Shown piece by piece: positions 19,078 through 27,832 of a DNA stretch of 64,000 nt. The notes below the pieces were generated by a model. The model did not search any database, had not been told where the DNA came from, and saw only the letters and a program-made list of their open reading frames with translations. Position 1 is the stretch's first letter. Every line of letters starts with the position of its first letter. The stretch comes from Mesorhizobium intechi (GTDB lineage Bacteria; Pseudomonadota; Alphaproteobacteria; Rhizobiales; Rhizobiaceae), in contig NZ_PNOT02000061.1 in the NCBI RefSeq assembly GCF_002879535.1, positions 1-64,000 of the forward strand, written 5' to 3'. The translations under genes and the position numbers were made by a program.

Positions 19078-19464
19078 ATGATGCTGGTCCGAACCTATGT
19101 GGCCGCGAGCGCAATCGAGGGAGTCGGCATGTTCGCCGCGGAGCCTATCCGGAAGGGCGCCTCGATCTGGCGCCTCGACCCGGATTTCGACCGGCTCATC
19201 CCGATGGACAAATACGAGGCTGCACCCCAGCCTCTGAAGGAACTGCTCGACCGCTATGCCTATCCGAGCCCGGATCGGCCAGGCTTCATGGTCTATGAGG
19301 TCGACAATGGCCGCTTCATGAACCATTCGGCGACCCCGAACACCGATTTTTCGCAATATGGCGGCGCGACCGCGACCCGCGACATCGCCGCCGGCGAAGA
19401 GATGACTTGCGACTACGGCGAATTCTTCGAGGATTTCGAGCGGCTGCACCTGGCCACGACATAG
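19078..19464 (+). CDS. SET domain-containing protein
   Basis: 128 residues, almost wholly a SET domain. The N-terminal GVGMFAAEPIRKG is at about 14-26. The cofactor-site NHSATPN and the C-terminal GEEMTCDYGEFF, equivalent to the usual GEExTxDY, complete the knot. SET proteins are lysine methyltransferases using S-adenosylmethionine; small bacterial ones have mostly unknown targets. There is no pre-SET or post-SET Cys cluster. ATG 19078 or the adjacent 19081 is the likely start; an upstream TTG frame is poorly supported. Confidence 0.82.
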   Translation: MMLVRTYVAASAIEGVGMFAAEPIRKGASIWRLDPDFDRLIPMDKYEAAPQPLKELLDRYAYPSPDRPGFMVYEVDNGRFMNHSATPNTDFSQYGGATATRDIAAGEEMTCDYGEFFEDFERLHLATT

Positions 19465-19640
19465 TTGGCGCCTTATCTCGGGGCGAGCGTGGCAATTTGG
19501 CTGCCGTCCTGCATTTCCACTGTGGACAGCGCGGCCTGATTCTGCTATCAGCCGCCACAATTCGTGGTGTCGACCGCCGCGGAGGCTAGTGGCTATGGCT
19601 ACTTGCCTGTTGATATCAAACCCGAAAGACAGGATTGCCC

Positions 19641-19907
19641 GTGCAGGTACTCGTCCGCGACAATAACGTTGATCAGGCGCTTCGCGCGCTTAAGAAGAAG
19701 ATGCAGCGCGAAGGCATTTTCCGCGAAATGAAGATGCGCGGTCACTACGAGAAGCCTTCCGAGAAGCGCGCCCGCGAAAAGGCGGAGGCCGTGCGCCGCG
19801 CCCGCAAGCTGGCCCGCAAGCGCGCCCAGCGCGAAGGCCTGCTGCCGATGACGCCGCGTCCGGTGGCCGCCGGTGGTGCTGCTGGCGCAGCGCGTCCGCC
19901 GCGCTGA
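19641..19907 (+). CDS. rpsU: 30S ribosomal protein S21
   Basis: 88 residues. [20 protein letters not shown] is the canonical bS21 start, then a long basic helix ([20 protein letters not shown]) and a Pro/Ala/Gly-rich tail typical of alphaproteobacterial S21. GTG at 19641 is preferred over TTG at 19635 because AGGA ends six bases before it. The protein joins the 30S platform and aids initiation. A strong intrinsic terminator follows. Confidence 0.95.
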   Translation: MQVLVRDNNVDQALRALKKKMQREGIFREMKMRGHYEKPSEKRAREKAEAVRRARKLARKRAQREGLLPMTPRPVAAGGAAGAARPPR

Positions 19908-19942
19908 TTATCGCCAATATTTCGTCCTTTTCGAAGGATACC

Positions 19943-19980
19943 AAGGTGGCGCGATGCGGAATCGCCGCCACCTTTTTATT
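19943..19980 (+). terminator. Rho-independent terminator of rpsU
   Basis: AAGGTGGCG (19943-19951) pairs exactly with CGCCACCTT (19966-19974). An inner CGAT/ATCG extends the stem past one bulged base. The tail TTTTTATTTT follows directly. It sits 35 bases after the rpsU stop. Confidence 0.9.
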
Positions 19981-20050
19981 TTGATTGTGACCCGGCCCGG
20001 AGGGGGGATCCGGACCTGAACGACGCGCATGAAGTGAGGACAGGGCAGAC

Positions 20051-20893
20051 ATGAACGCAATAAGCGTGGAGCGCGGGGCCGCATTGCGTGGTTTCGCCCT
20101 GACGGCGGCCCTGCTTTCCGGATTGGTGCTGGCCGGCTGCCAGACATCGGGCCCGACCGGCGAGTTCAACAACATCGACAAGGCGCAGGGGTCGAGCGAA
20201 AATATCTCCTCGCTGTCGGCTGTCATCCAGCGCAATCCCCAGGATCCCGAAGGTTACAATGTGCGCGGCTCGGCCTATGGCCGCGGCGGCCAGTATCAGG
20301 CGGCGCTCAAGGACTTCAACCAGGCCATCCAGCTCAATCCGAATTTCTACCAGGCCTATTCCAACCGGGCGCTCATCCAGCGCTTCCTCGGCAATCAGGC
20401 GGCCGCGCTCGACGACTACAACAAGTCGATCCAGATAAACGGCAACTATGACGCCGCCTATATCGGCCGCGGCAATCTCTACCGCAAGGCGGGCCGCACC
20501 CAGGATGCCTTCAACGACTTCCAGAAGGCGATCCAGCTCGACACGACGGACGCCCGTGCCTACCACAATCGCGGCCTGATCTATCAAAGCCAGGGCCAGC
20601 ATAAATTCGCCATCGAGGATTTCTCGACCGCCATCTCGCTGGCGCCGGATGCCGCCGAGCCCTACAACGGCCGTGGCCTTTCCTATCTGGCGACGGGCGA
20701 CGAGGACAACGCCTTCTCCGATTTCAACATGGCCATCAAGCTCGACGGCCAGAACGCCGAGGCCTGGGCCAACCAGGCGCTCATCTACGAGCGGCGCGGC
20801 GACAAGGCGAAGGCGGCGAAATCCTATAAGGAAGCTGTACGCCTCAATCCCAACTACCAGCCGGCCAAGGACGGCCTCGCCCGCGTCAGCTGA
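20051..20893 (+). CDS. TPR-repeat lipoprotein, NlpI-like
   Basis: 280 residues. The signal sequence ends in a lipobox, LAGC, with the lipidated Cys near residue 30. Then come about six tetratricopeptide repeats with motifs such as YNVRGSAYGRGGQYQAALKD, AYSNRALIQRFLGNQAAALDD, shortened here to AYSNRALIQRFLGNQ, and the last at about 235-275. It should be anchored to the outer or inner membrane facing the periplasm and act as a protein-binding adaptor, as NlpI does for peptidoglycan enzymes. The partner is unknown. The gene is monocistronic. Confidence 0.85.
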   Translation: MNAISVERGAALRGFALTAALLSGLVLAGCQTSGPTGEFNNIDKAQGSSENISSLSAVIQRNPQDPEGYNVRGSAYGRGGQYQAALKDFNQAIQLNPNFYQAYSNRALIQRFLGNQAAALDDYNKSIQINGNYDAAYIGRGNLYRKAGRTQDAFNDFQKAIQLDTTDARAYHNRGLIYQSQGQHKFAIEDFSTAISLAPDAAEPYNGRGLSYLATGDEDNAFSDFNMAIKLDGQNAEAWANQALIYERRGDKAKAAKSYKEAVRLNPNYQPAKDGLARVS

Positions 20894-21101
20894 TATCGGC
20901 TTTAGCATGTCCGGCTAAACATTGTGGGGACGTCGGCGTGTCCGAAAGGACACGTCGCGCCGAAGATCGCCGCCGATCCGGCGACCGCGCGTTAACCCCC
21001 GCACCAGGCCGTTAACCCTTGCCTTGATCGCGCCAAGTTTTCAGCGGAACGGTCTGGTCACTAAAGCCGTTAATCCAAGCGATTTGCGAAAGGACCCTCC
21101 C

Positions 21102-21578
21102 ATGATCAAGAAACTCGTCTGCGCCGCCGCCCTTGCAACGACCGTATTCGCTACCGCTCCGGCCAGCGCCGGAAAGCTGCAGCTCGGCACGCTCGACTGC
21201 ACCATCGACGGCGGCACCGCCTACATCGTCGCCTCGAACAAGGGGGTGTCCTGCGTCTTCCGTCCCTACCACCACGGCCCGTCGGAGATTTACACCGGCG
21301 TCATCTCCAAGATCGGCGTGGATCTCGGCCAGACGCATCAGGGCCAGCTCGTCTGGGCGGTTCTGGCCGCGACCCGTGACCGCGATGCGGGCGACCTTGC
21401 CGGCAGCTATTATGGCGTGAATGCCGAGGCGAGCGTCGTCACCGGCGGCGGTGCCAACCTGCTGGTCGGCGGCTTCGACGGCGCCTTCATGCTGGAGCCG
21501 CTCAGCGTCCAGGCGCAGACCGGCGTCAACCTTGCAGTGGCCGTGACCTCGCTTCAGCTGATCCATTCGCTGAAGTGA
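21102..21578 (+). CDS. DUF992 periplasmic protein (copy 1)
   Basis: 158 residues. A Sec signal peptide of about 23 residues ends in APASA, then comes a DUF992 domain: GTLDCTIDGGTAYIVASNKG, CVFRPYHHGPSEIYTG, a GANLLVGG stretch and the C-terminal QTGVNLAVAVTSLQL. Two Cys probably form one disulfide. GAAAGGA precedes the ATG. A second copy follows at 21664, separated by a strong terminator, so the two are a tandem duplication with separate transcription. Function of the family is unknown. Confidence 0.85.
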   Translation: MIKKLVCAAALATTVFATAPASAGKLQLGTLDCTIDGGTAYIVASNKGVSCVFRPYHHGPSEIYTGVISKIGVDLGQTHQGQLVWAVLAATRDRDAGDLAGSYYGVNAEASVVTGGGANLLVGGFDGAFMLEPLSVQAQTGVNLAVAVTSLQLIHSLK

Positions 21579-21610
21579 TCGAACGGAGCCACGCGCTCCT
21601 CTCTACCTTG

Positions 21611-21651
21611 CGGCGCGGAACCATATAGGATGGTTCCGCGCCGTTTGATTT
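21611..21651 (+). terminator. Perfect intrinsic terminator between the two DUF992 genes
   Basis: CGGCGCGGAACCA (21611-21623) pairs fully with 21631-21643 around a 7-base loop, followed by TTTGATTT. It lies 32 bases past the stop of copy 1 and just before copy 2. Confidence 0.9.
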
Positions 21652-21663
21652 GAGGGGAACGAC

Positions 21664-22143
21664 ATGCCGAAGACAGCCGCTGCCGTGATTGCACTCGTGC
21701 TCGGCGCGGCACAGGCGCAGGCGCAGGACCGAGGCGTCGAACTCGGTACCCTTGAATGCGCCATTGGCGGCGGCACCGGCTTCATCTTCGGCTCGACCAA
21801 GGATCTGAGCTGCACCTTCACCCCGACCGACAAGAGCTTCGCGCCGGAGGCCTATTTCGGCGCCGTCAACAAATACGGCCTAGACATCGGCACGACAAAA
21901 CAGGCGGTGATGCGTTGGCTGGTGCTGACGCCGCTGAAGAACATCTACGCGCCGGGTGCGCTGGCGGGCGACTATATCGGCGCCAGCGCCGAGGTGACGG
22001 CGGCCGTCGGCGCCGGCGCCAATCTCCTGGTCGGCGGCTCCTCGCAGGCCTTCACCCTTCAGCCGCTCAGCCTGCAGACGCAGACCGGCATCAATCTCGC
22101 CATCGGCGTCAGCCAGTTCCAGTTGCGCAGCACCGAGAACTGA
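21664..22143 (+). CDS. DUF992 periplasmic protein (copy 2)
   Basis: 159 residues, a diverged paralogue of the protein at 21102. It has a signal peptide ending in AQAQA, then GVELGTLECAIGGGTGFIFG, CTFTPTDKSF, YIGASAEV, GANLLVGGS and QTQTGINLAIGV. The two Cys are kept. GAGGGGA precedes the ATG with the upstream terminator almost adjoining, so a promoter must lie within or very near the terminator, or some read-through occurs. Confidence 0.85.
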   Translation: MPKTAAAVIALVLGAAQAQAQDRGVELGTLECAIGGGTGFIFGSTKDLSCTFTPTDKSFAPEAYFGAVNKYGLDIGTTKQAVMRWLVLTPLKNIYAPGALAGDYIGASAEVTAAVGAGANLLVGGSSQAFTLQPLSLQTQTGINLAIGVSQFQLRSTEN

Positions 22144-22159
22144 TTTCTTGAAAAACCGC

Positions 22160-22190
22160 TTGAGCTCAACCGCGGTTGAGGTCCTACAAG
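22160..22190 (+). promoter_or_regulatory. MerR/SoxR-type promoter with 19-bp spacer
   Basis: TTGAGC (22160-22165) and TACAAG (22185-22190) are 19 bases apart. The spacer contains the perfect palindrome CTCAACCGCGGTTGAG (22165-22180). An over-long 19-bp spacer with a dyad centred between the boxes is the signature of promoters activated by MerR-family proteins such as SoxR. It lies 133 bases before the MFS transporter start. No MerR-family gene is in the window. Confidence 0.7.
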
Positions 22191-22322
22191 CCCAGTCCGA
22201 CCGGACCGGCACGCCGATGGGCACGCTATCCGGCGCTATTGCCGCGCATGGTCCTGCCGGAAAGCCTTGCTGGCTTCTGGTGCCGTGGGCCGGCATCGCG
22301 ATATGCAAAGCATGGGGTGGAC

Positions 22323-23759
22323 ATGACTGAAATCGGTACGAACAGGGTCGACTGGCGCGCATTGTGGGCGAACGGCGACCTGGCGCGCTTCTGCTTCATC
22401 AGCCTCGGCATCTTGCTGCACGCCACCAACGAGACAATGGTGGCAACCGTCATGCCGGCCATGGTCGGCGAACTGGCCGGGGTGCAGCTCGTCGGCTGGT
22501 CATTGGCGATCTACGAACTCGGCGCCATCGTCGCTGGCGCTGCCGCGGGGCGGCTGGTGAGCTACGTGCCGTTGCGCACCAATATGGTGGTCGCGGCCCT
22601 GCTCTACGCCGCCGGCGCGCTGATCTGCGCCACCTCGCCTTCCATGCAGTTGTTCCTCGCCGGCCGGCTGATCGAGGGGCTGGGCGGCGGCGCGCTGGTG
22701 TCGCTTGCCTTCGTCTCGGTCGAGCGGCTGTTTTCGCGCGCCATCTGGCCGCAGCTCTTCGGCATCATGTCGGCGATCTGGGGCGTCGCGGCGTTCAGCG
22801 GCCCGTTGCTGGGCGCGATCATGACCGAATTCCTGTCGTGGCGCTGGGCCTTCGGCGTCTTCACCCTCGGCGGCACCGCCATGGCGCTGGCAAGCTTCCT
22901 TGTGCTGAACACGCCGGAGGCGAAGAAGCCCAGCACGAGCGCCGGCAAGGCCCCGCCTTTCCCGTTCGCCGCCCTCGCCTGCCTTGCCGTCGCCGTCGTG
23001 CTGATCGCCTCGGCCGGCGTCGACATCGCCCTGCTGCGCTCCTCGCTGCTGATCGTGCTGGGCCTCGCCGGGCTCGCGCTGTTTTTCGCCATCGACGCGC
23101 TGAAGCCGCGCTCGCGGCTGTTCCCGGCGCGGCTGTTTTCGTGGCGCACTCCGGTCGGTGCCGGCATGACCATGGTCGCCGCCTTTTCCGTCGCCACCTG
23201 CTCCTTCGGCGTCTACGGGCCGCTGCTTTTGACCAGCCTGCACGACATCCCGCTGCTGACCACGGGCTATATCATCGCCGCCGAATCGATCGCCTGGTCG
23301 ATCCTGTCGATCCTCGTCGCCAACGCGCCGCCGCAGCGTGAACGGCTGATCATTGTCACCGGCGCGCTGATGATCGCGGCGGGCATCGCCGGCTTCGCCT
23401 ATACGATACCGCTGGGCTCGATCCCGCTGATCCTGATCTGCGCCTTGCTGCAGGGCGGCGGCTTCGGCATTGCCTGGCCGTTCCTGACCCGCGTCATCGT
23501 CGCCTCCGCCCCGGACGACGAACAGACCATCGCCTCGGCCGCGGTTCCGACCATGCAGCGCATCGGCTATGCCGTGGGGGCCGCCCTTGCCGGCATTGTC
23601 GCCAATGCCAGCGGCTTCTCGCAAGGCTTGAACCACGACGCGGCGGCCAATGTCGCGAGCTGGCTGTTCCTTGCCTTCGTCCCGCTTGGCATCCTCGGCT
23701 GCCTCGCCGCCTTGCGGACGTCGGTCGCCGCAACTCGGCCGCTGGAAGCCGTCAGCTGA
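22323..23759 (+). CDS. MFS drug/multi-solute exporter
   Basis: 478 residues with about 14 hydrophobic helices, like DHA2-type exporters. Motif-like stretches include GRLVSYVPLRTN after helix 2 and AGRLIEGLGGGALVS in helix 4. The DNA before it carries a MerR/SoxR-type promoter, consistent with induction by a redox or toxic compound. ATG 22323 is chosen because it gives a normal cytoplasmic N-terminus; the frame is open further upstream to TTG 22176, inside the operator. The substrate cannot be told. It converges on kdpE. Confidence 0.85.
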   Translation: MTEIGTNRVDWRALWANGDLARFCFISLGILLHATNETMVATVMPAMVGELAGVQLVGWSLAIYELGAIVAGAAAGRLVSYVPLRTNMVVAALLYAAGALICATSPSMQLFLAGRLIEGLGGGALVSLAFVSVERLFSRAIWPQLFGIMSAIWGVAAFSGPLLGAIMTEFLSWRWAFGVFTLGGTAMALASFLVLNTPEAKKPSTSAGKAPPFPFAALACLAVAVVLIASAGVDIALLRSSLLIVLGLAGLALFFAIDALKPRSRLFPARLFSWRTPVGAGMTMVAAFSVATCSFGVYGPLLLTSLHDIPLLTTGYIIAAESIAWSILSILVANAPPQRERLIIVTGALMIAAGIAGFAYTIPLGSIPLILICALLQGGGFGIAWPFLTRVIVASAPDDEQTIASAAVPTMQRIGYAVGAALAGIVANASGFSQGLNHDAAANVASWLFLAFVPLGILGCLAALRTSVAATRPLEAVS

Positions 23760-23781
23760 CGCGGGTTCAATTCGAGCTGTC

Positions 23782-24471
23782 TCAATCGACACGCAACCGA
23801 TAGCCGACACCGGTCTCGGTGGTGATGTAGCGCGGCTGGTCGGGCGTCTTTTCGATTTTTTGCCTGAGCTGCCGCACATAGACCCTGAGATATTGCACGT
23901 CGGTCGTATCGCCCCAGATCTGCTTCAGGATGAAATGGTGGGTCAGCACCTTGCCGGCATGCTGCACCAGGATGCGCAATATGTCGTATTCCTTCGGCGA
24001 CAGCTTTACGTCCTTGCCTTCGACCTTGATGATGCGCTTGACCAGATCGACGCTGAGGTCGCCGCTCTGGAAAACCGGCTTCTCGCCTTGTTTCTGGAAC
24101 TTGTGCCGCAGCGCCACGCGGATGCGCGCCACCAGTTCGTTCATACCGAACGGCTTGGTGACATAGTCGTCGGCGCCGAGTTCCAGAGCCTGGACGATGC
24201 CGGCTTCGTCGGTTCGGCTGGAGAGGATGACGACGGGAATGTCGAGACCCTCGTCGCGCCATGTGCGCAGCAGCTCATGGCCGCCCATGCCGGGCAGGCC
24301 GAGATCGAGCAGCACCAGGTCCGGCTTTTCCTGTTCCATCAGTTCGATCGCCACCTTGGCGTTCGGCGCCTCGCTGATTGCATAGCCCTGGCTGCCAAGG
24401 CCGACCCGAAGCAGCTTGCGGATCGGCGGCTCGTCATCGACGACCAGTATCCTGACATTCAGATTTGTCAT
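23782..24471 (-). CDS. kdpE: Two-component response regulator KdpE
   Basis: 229 residues. The receiver domain has acidic residues DDE at 12-14 and the phospho-acceptor Asp56 in LLDLGLPG. The C-terminal OmpR-type winged helix includes LSPKEYDILRILVQHAGKVLTH and QYLRVYVRQLRQKIE. It should activate the kdp promoter when phosphorylated by KdpD. The start overlaps the kdpD stop as ATGA. Confidence 0.95.
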   Translation of the reverse strand: MTNLNVRILVVDDEPPIRKLLRVGLGSQGYAISEAPNAKVAIELMEQEKPDLVLLDLGLPGMGGHELLRTWRDEGLDIPVVILSSRTDEAGIVQALELGADDYVTKPFGMNELVARIRVALRHKFQKQGEKPVFQSGDLSVDLVKRIIKVEGKDVKLSPKEYDILRILVQHAGKVLTHHFILKQIWGDTTDVQYLRVYVRQLRQKIEKTPDQPRYITTETGVGYRLRVD

Positions 24472-27200
24472 CGAAGCTGATCCATGCTGGCGTCTTCGCC
24501 GCGATTGTCGATATCGGGCGCTTCTGTCGGCACCGGCATCCTGATGGTGAAGGCGGCACCGGGGCGGTCGGTCCGGTTGGCGGCCGAGATCGTGCCGCCC
24601 ATAGATTCGACAAAGCCGCGGCAGATCGACAGGCCGAGCCCGGTGCCGGCGCGGACCTGATCGCCCTTGCGAACCCGGTAGAAAGTGTCGAACACGCGTT
24701 CGAGGTCCTGCGCCGGGATGCCAGGCCCTTCATCCATGATCTGCACCATAATGGATCCATTGTCGGTCCATCCCTGCACGCGGATCGTCGAGCCGGGCGG
24801 CGAATATTTCGATGCATTGTCGAGAAGGTTGAACAGAACCTGTTCGAACAGCACGGGATCGAGCTTCAGCATCGGCAGGTCGGGCGGAATATCGACCTCG
24901 ATCTTGTGTTCGCTGGTGATCTTGCGGGCACGGTTGAGCGCCGTGCCGACGACATCGCCGACAAAATGCAGGGCATAGTTCGGCTCCATTGCCCCGGATT
25001 CGATCTTGGTCATGTCGAGCAGATTGGCGATGAAGCGGTTCAGTCGCTCCGATTCGTCGATCACCGTCGATAGAAGCTCCGCCCGGTCCTGCTCGGGCAG
25101 ATCAGGTGCGAATTCCTTGAGCGTACCGGCCGCTCCCATGATGGCCGAGAGCGGCGTTTTCAGATCATGCGAAATCGAGGTCAGCAAGGCCGAGCGCAGC
25201 CGGTCGGCTTCGGCCGCCAGCTTGGCGCGGTCGACATCGGCGACGAGCTGGACGCGTTCGATCGCCACCGCCGCCTGGTCGGCCAGCGCGTCGAGCAGGC
25301 GCTGTTGCTCGGGCGTCAGCAGCGGACCCTGCTTGTCATTGTCGAGGCCGACGACACCGATCGCGGTGCGGCCTGTGCGCAAGGGCAGATAGAGACGCTT
25401 GGCGCCGGGCAGCGTGTCAGCGCCGCGCCCCGCGGCGCGGTTGTGCTCCCAGGCCCAGCGTGCGGCCGCGATATCGGCCTCGGCCAGCGTGTCGTCGGGC
25501 GGATAGCCGGCCTTGACGGTGATGGTGCCGTTCTCCGGCAGAAGCAGCACCACGCGCAGCTTCAGCATGGAGGCGATCTGAAAGGCGGTGGCCCACAGCA
25601 CATCGTCGAGCGTGCCGGCGCCGGCGAGCTTCTTGGAGAAGAGGTAGATGTCCTCGGTGGCCCGTGCCCGCGAGCGGGCGGCGACAGCCTGGCGCTGCAT
25701 GCGCGCGGCGAGATTGCTGGCGATGACCGCGACGGCAAGGAAGACGGCGAGCGCGACGATGCTCTCGGGATCGCGAATGGTCAGCGTGTAGCGCGGCTCG
25801 AGGAAGAAATAGTTGAAGGCAAGGGCACTGAGGAAACAGGCATAGAGCGCCGGCCAAAGGCCGCCGGCCACCGCCGACGTCAAAACCCCCAAGAGAAAGA
25901 CGATGGCCAGATTGCGGACGTCGAGAAACTGGTCGAGGACAGCGCTGACGGCCAATGACCCCGCGACATAGGTCGTGGCGAGCAGATAGGGCCAGATCTG
26001 GAACTGCTTCTGCTCGGCCGCCGCCTTGACCCGTCGCGAATTTGCCTCGGCATCCCGCTCGGTCCCCGAAATGACATGCACGCTGATGTCGCCGGCATTG
26101 CGGATCAGATCGTAGGTGAGCGAACCCTCGATCAATTCGCGCCAGCGCGACCGCGTCGGCCTGCCGACCACGATATGGGTGAAATTGTTCGCCGTCGCAT
26201 GGCGCACGATGTCTTGCGCGACATTCTGGCCGGGAATGGTCGTCACCTCGGCTCCGAGCTGCTCGGCAAGGCGCATGAGCGTGGCGAGCCTGTCCTTGTC
26301 TTCCTCGGACATGACGGCCGAACGAGGCGTATCGACATGCAGCGCCGTCCATGGCGCGCGGAGCCGATCGGCCAGCCTGCGTGCGTAGCGGATGCGGGCA
26401 GCACCCCCCGGGCGTGGGTCGACGCAGACCAGCACCCGCTCGCCCGCGGCCCAGGGACCCTGGATGGCATGGGACTGCATGTGGTTGAGCAGCTGCTCGT
26501 CGACACGCTGGGCGGTGCGGCGCAGCGCCAGTTCGCGCAGCGCCGTCAGGTTGCCTGACGAGAAATAGTTCTCGATGGCGCGCTGCGCGGTGTTTGGGAA
26601 ATAGACCTTTCCCTCTTCCAGCCGCTTGATCAGGTCGTCGGGCGTAAGATCGATGATTTCGACGTCATCGGCCTGGTCAATGATGGAATCGGGAACCGTC
26701 TCGCGCACCCTGACCCGCGTAATCTGCGCGACGACGTCGTTCAGGCTTTCGACATGCTGGACGTTGAGCGTCGTGTAGACGTCGATGCCACGCGCCAGGA
26801 TCTCCTGGACGTCGAGATAGCGCTTGGGGTGGCGGCTGCCGGGCGCGTTGGTGTGGGCGAGTTCATCGACGAGAACTAGCGCCGGGCGCCGGGCAAGGAT
26901 GGCGTCGATATCCATCTCGTCGAGGATGCGCCCCTTGTAGTCGACCTTGCGGCGCGGGATGACTTCATAGCCCTCGACCAGGGCCTGGGTTTCCTTGCGG
27001 CCATGGGTCTCGACGACGCCGATCACCACATCGATGCCGTCGGCCAGCCTGGCACGGCCCGACATCAGCATTTCGTAGGTTTTGCCGACACCGGGTGCCG
27101 CGCCGAGGAATATCCGCAGACGGCCGCGTCCCTCCCGCTCGGCATGCTCGAGCAGCGCGTCGGGAGAAGGTCTGTTTTCGTTGCTTCTGTCTTCCGGCAT
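24468..27200 (-). CDS. kdpD: Potassium sensor histidine kinase KdpD
   Basis: 910 residues, full length. The N-terminal KdpD domain has a Walker A, GAAPGVGKT at 33-41, then a universal-stress-protein-like domain (about 250-370), four close membrane helices (about 400-500), a GAF-like region, a dimerisation/phospho-acceptor box SISHDLKTPLSAIMG and a HATPase domain with NLLDNASKYSPPG and GTGLGLSICRGF. It senses low K+ or osmotic stress and phosphorylates KdpE. It is 57 bases after kdpC in the same operon. Confidence 0.95.
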   Translation of the reverse strand: MPEDRSNENRPSPDALLEHAEREGRGRLRIFLGAAPGVGKTYEMLMSGRARLADGIDVVIGVVETHGRKETQALVEGYEVIPRRKVDYKGRILDEMDIDAILARRPALVLVDELAHTNAPGSRHPKRYLDVQEILARGIDVYTTLNVQHVESLNDVVAQITRVRVRETVPDSIIDQADDVEIIDLTPDDLIKRLEEGKVYFPNTAQRAIENYFSSGNLTALRELALRRTAQRVDEQLLNHMQSHAIQGPWAAGERVLVCVDPRPGGAARIRYARRLADRLRAPWTALHVDTPRSAVMSEEDKDRLATLMRLAEQLGAEVTTIPGQNVAQDIVRHATANNFTHIVVGRPTRSRWRELIEGSLTYDLIRNAGDISVHVISGTERDAEANSRRVKAAAEQKQFQIWPYLLATTYVAGSLAVSAVLDQFLDVRNLAIVFLLGVLTSAVAGGLWPALYACFLSALAFNYFFLEPRYTLTIRDPESIVALAVFLAVAVIASNLAARMQRQAVAARSRARATEDIYLFSKKLAGAGTLDDVLWATAFQIASMLKLRVVLLLPENGTITVKAGYPPDDTLAEADIAAARWAWEHNRAAGRGADTLPGAKRLYLPLRTGRTAIGVVGLDNDKQGPLLTPEQQRLLDALADQAAVAIERVQLVADVDRAKLAAEADRLRSALLTSISHDLKTPLSAIMGAAGTLKEFAPDLPEQDRAELLSTVIDESERLNRFIANLLDMTKIESGAMEPNYALHFVGDVVGTALNRARKITSEHKIEVDIPPDLPMLKLDPVLFEQVLFNLLDNASKYSPPGSTIRVQGWTDNGSIMVQIMDEGPGIPAQDLERVFDTFYRVRKGDQVRAGTGLGLSICRGFVESMGGTISAANRTDRPGAAFTIRMPVPTEAPDIDNRGEDASMDQLR

Positions 27201-27257
27201 CAGGATCGATCATGGCGAGGTCCGGGGATGCTGTCGATCCCCGGGCCTCGCCATCAA

Positions 27258-27821
27258 CTATTTAGCGGCGTCCAACGCCAGATTGAGGGCCAGCACGTTG
27301 ACCACCGGCTCGCCCATGAAGCCGAGCTCCCTGCCCTCGACCTGGCCGTCGACAAGCGCTTTGACCTTGGCTTCGTCGATGCCCCTGGCCTTGGCGACGC
27401 GCGGAACCTGGAAATAGGCGGCCTCCGGGCTGATCTGCGGATCGAGGCCGCTGCCGGACGTCGTCACCATGTCGATCGGCACGGGCGCATTCGGGTTCTC
27501 CGCTTTCAGCTTCTCGGCATCGCCTTTGATGCGCTCGATCAGCTTGGGGTTGGTCGGGCCGAGGTTGGTGCCGCCGGAGGCGGTTGCGTCGTAGCCATTG
27601 CCGGCCGCCGACGGCCTGCCATGGAAATACTTGTCGCTGGCGAAGGCCTGGCCGATCAGCTCGGAGCCGATGACCTTGCCGTCCTTCTCGATCAGGCTCC
27701 CATTGGCCTGGCGCGGGAACAGCGCCTGGGCGATGCCGGTCATCCCCAGGGGATAGATCAGGCCGGTCAGCACGGTGAAGAAAACGATCATGATGATCGC
27801 GGGTCTGATTTGCTTGAGCAT
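27258..27821 (-). CDS. kdpC: K+-transporting ATPase subunit C
   Basis: 187 residues. One N-terminal membrane helix ([21 protein letters not shown]) is followed by a periplasmic domain with [27 protein letters not shown] and a C-terminal [10 protein letters not shown], all usual for KdpC. It stabilises the KdpFABC complex and may raise ATP affinity. It lies 11 bases after kdpB. Confidence 0.95.
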   Translation of the reverse strand: MLKQIRPAIIMIVFFTVLTGLIYPLGMTGIAQALFPRQANGSLIEKDGKVIGSELIGQAFASDKYFHGRPSAAGNGYDATASGGTNLGPTNPKLIERIKGDAEKLKAENPNAPVPIDMVTTSGSGLDPQISPEAAYFQVPRVAKARGIDEAKVKALVDGQVEGRELGFMGEPVVNVLALNLALDAAK

Positions 27822-27832
27822 CGGAATGATCC

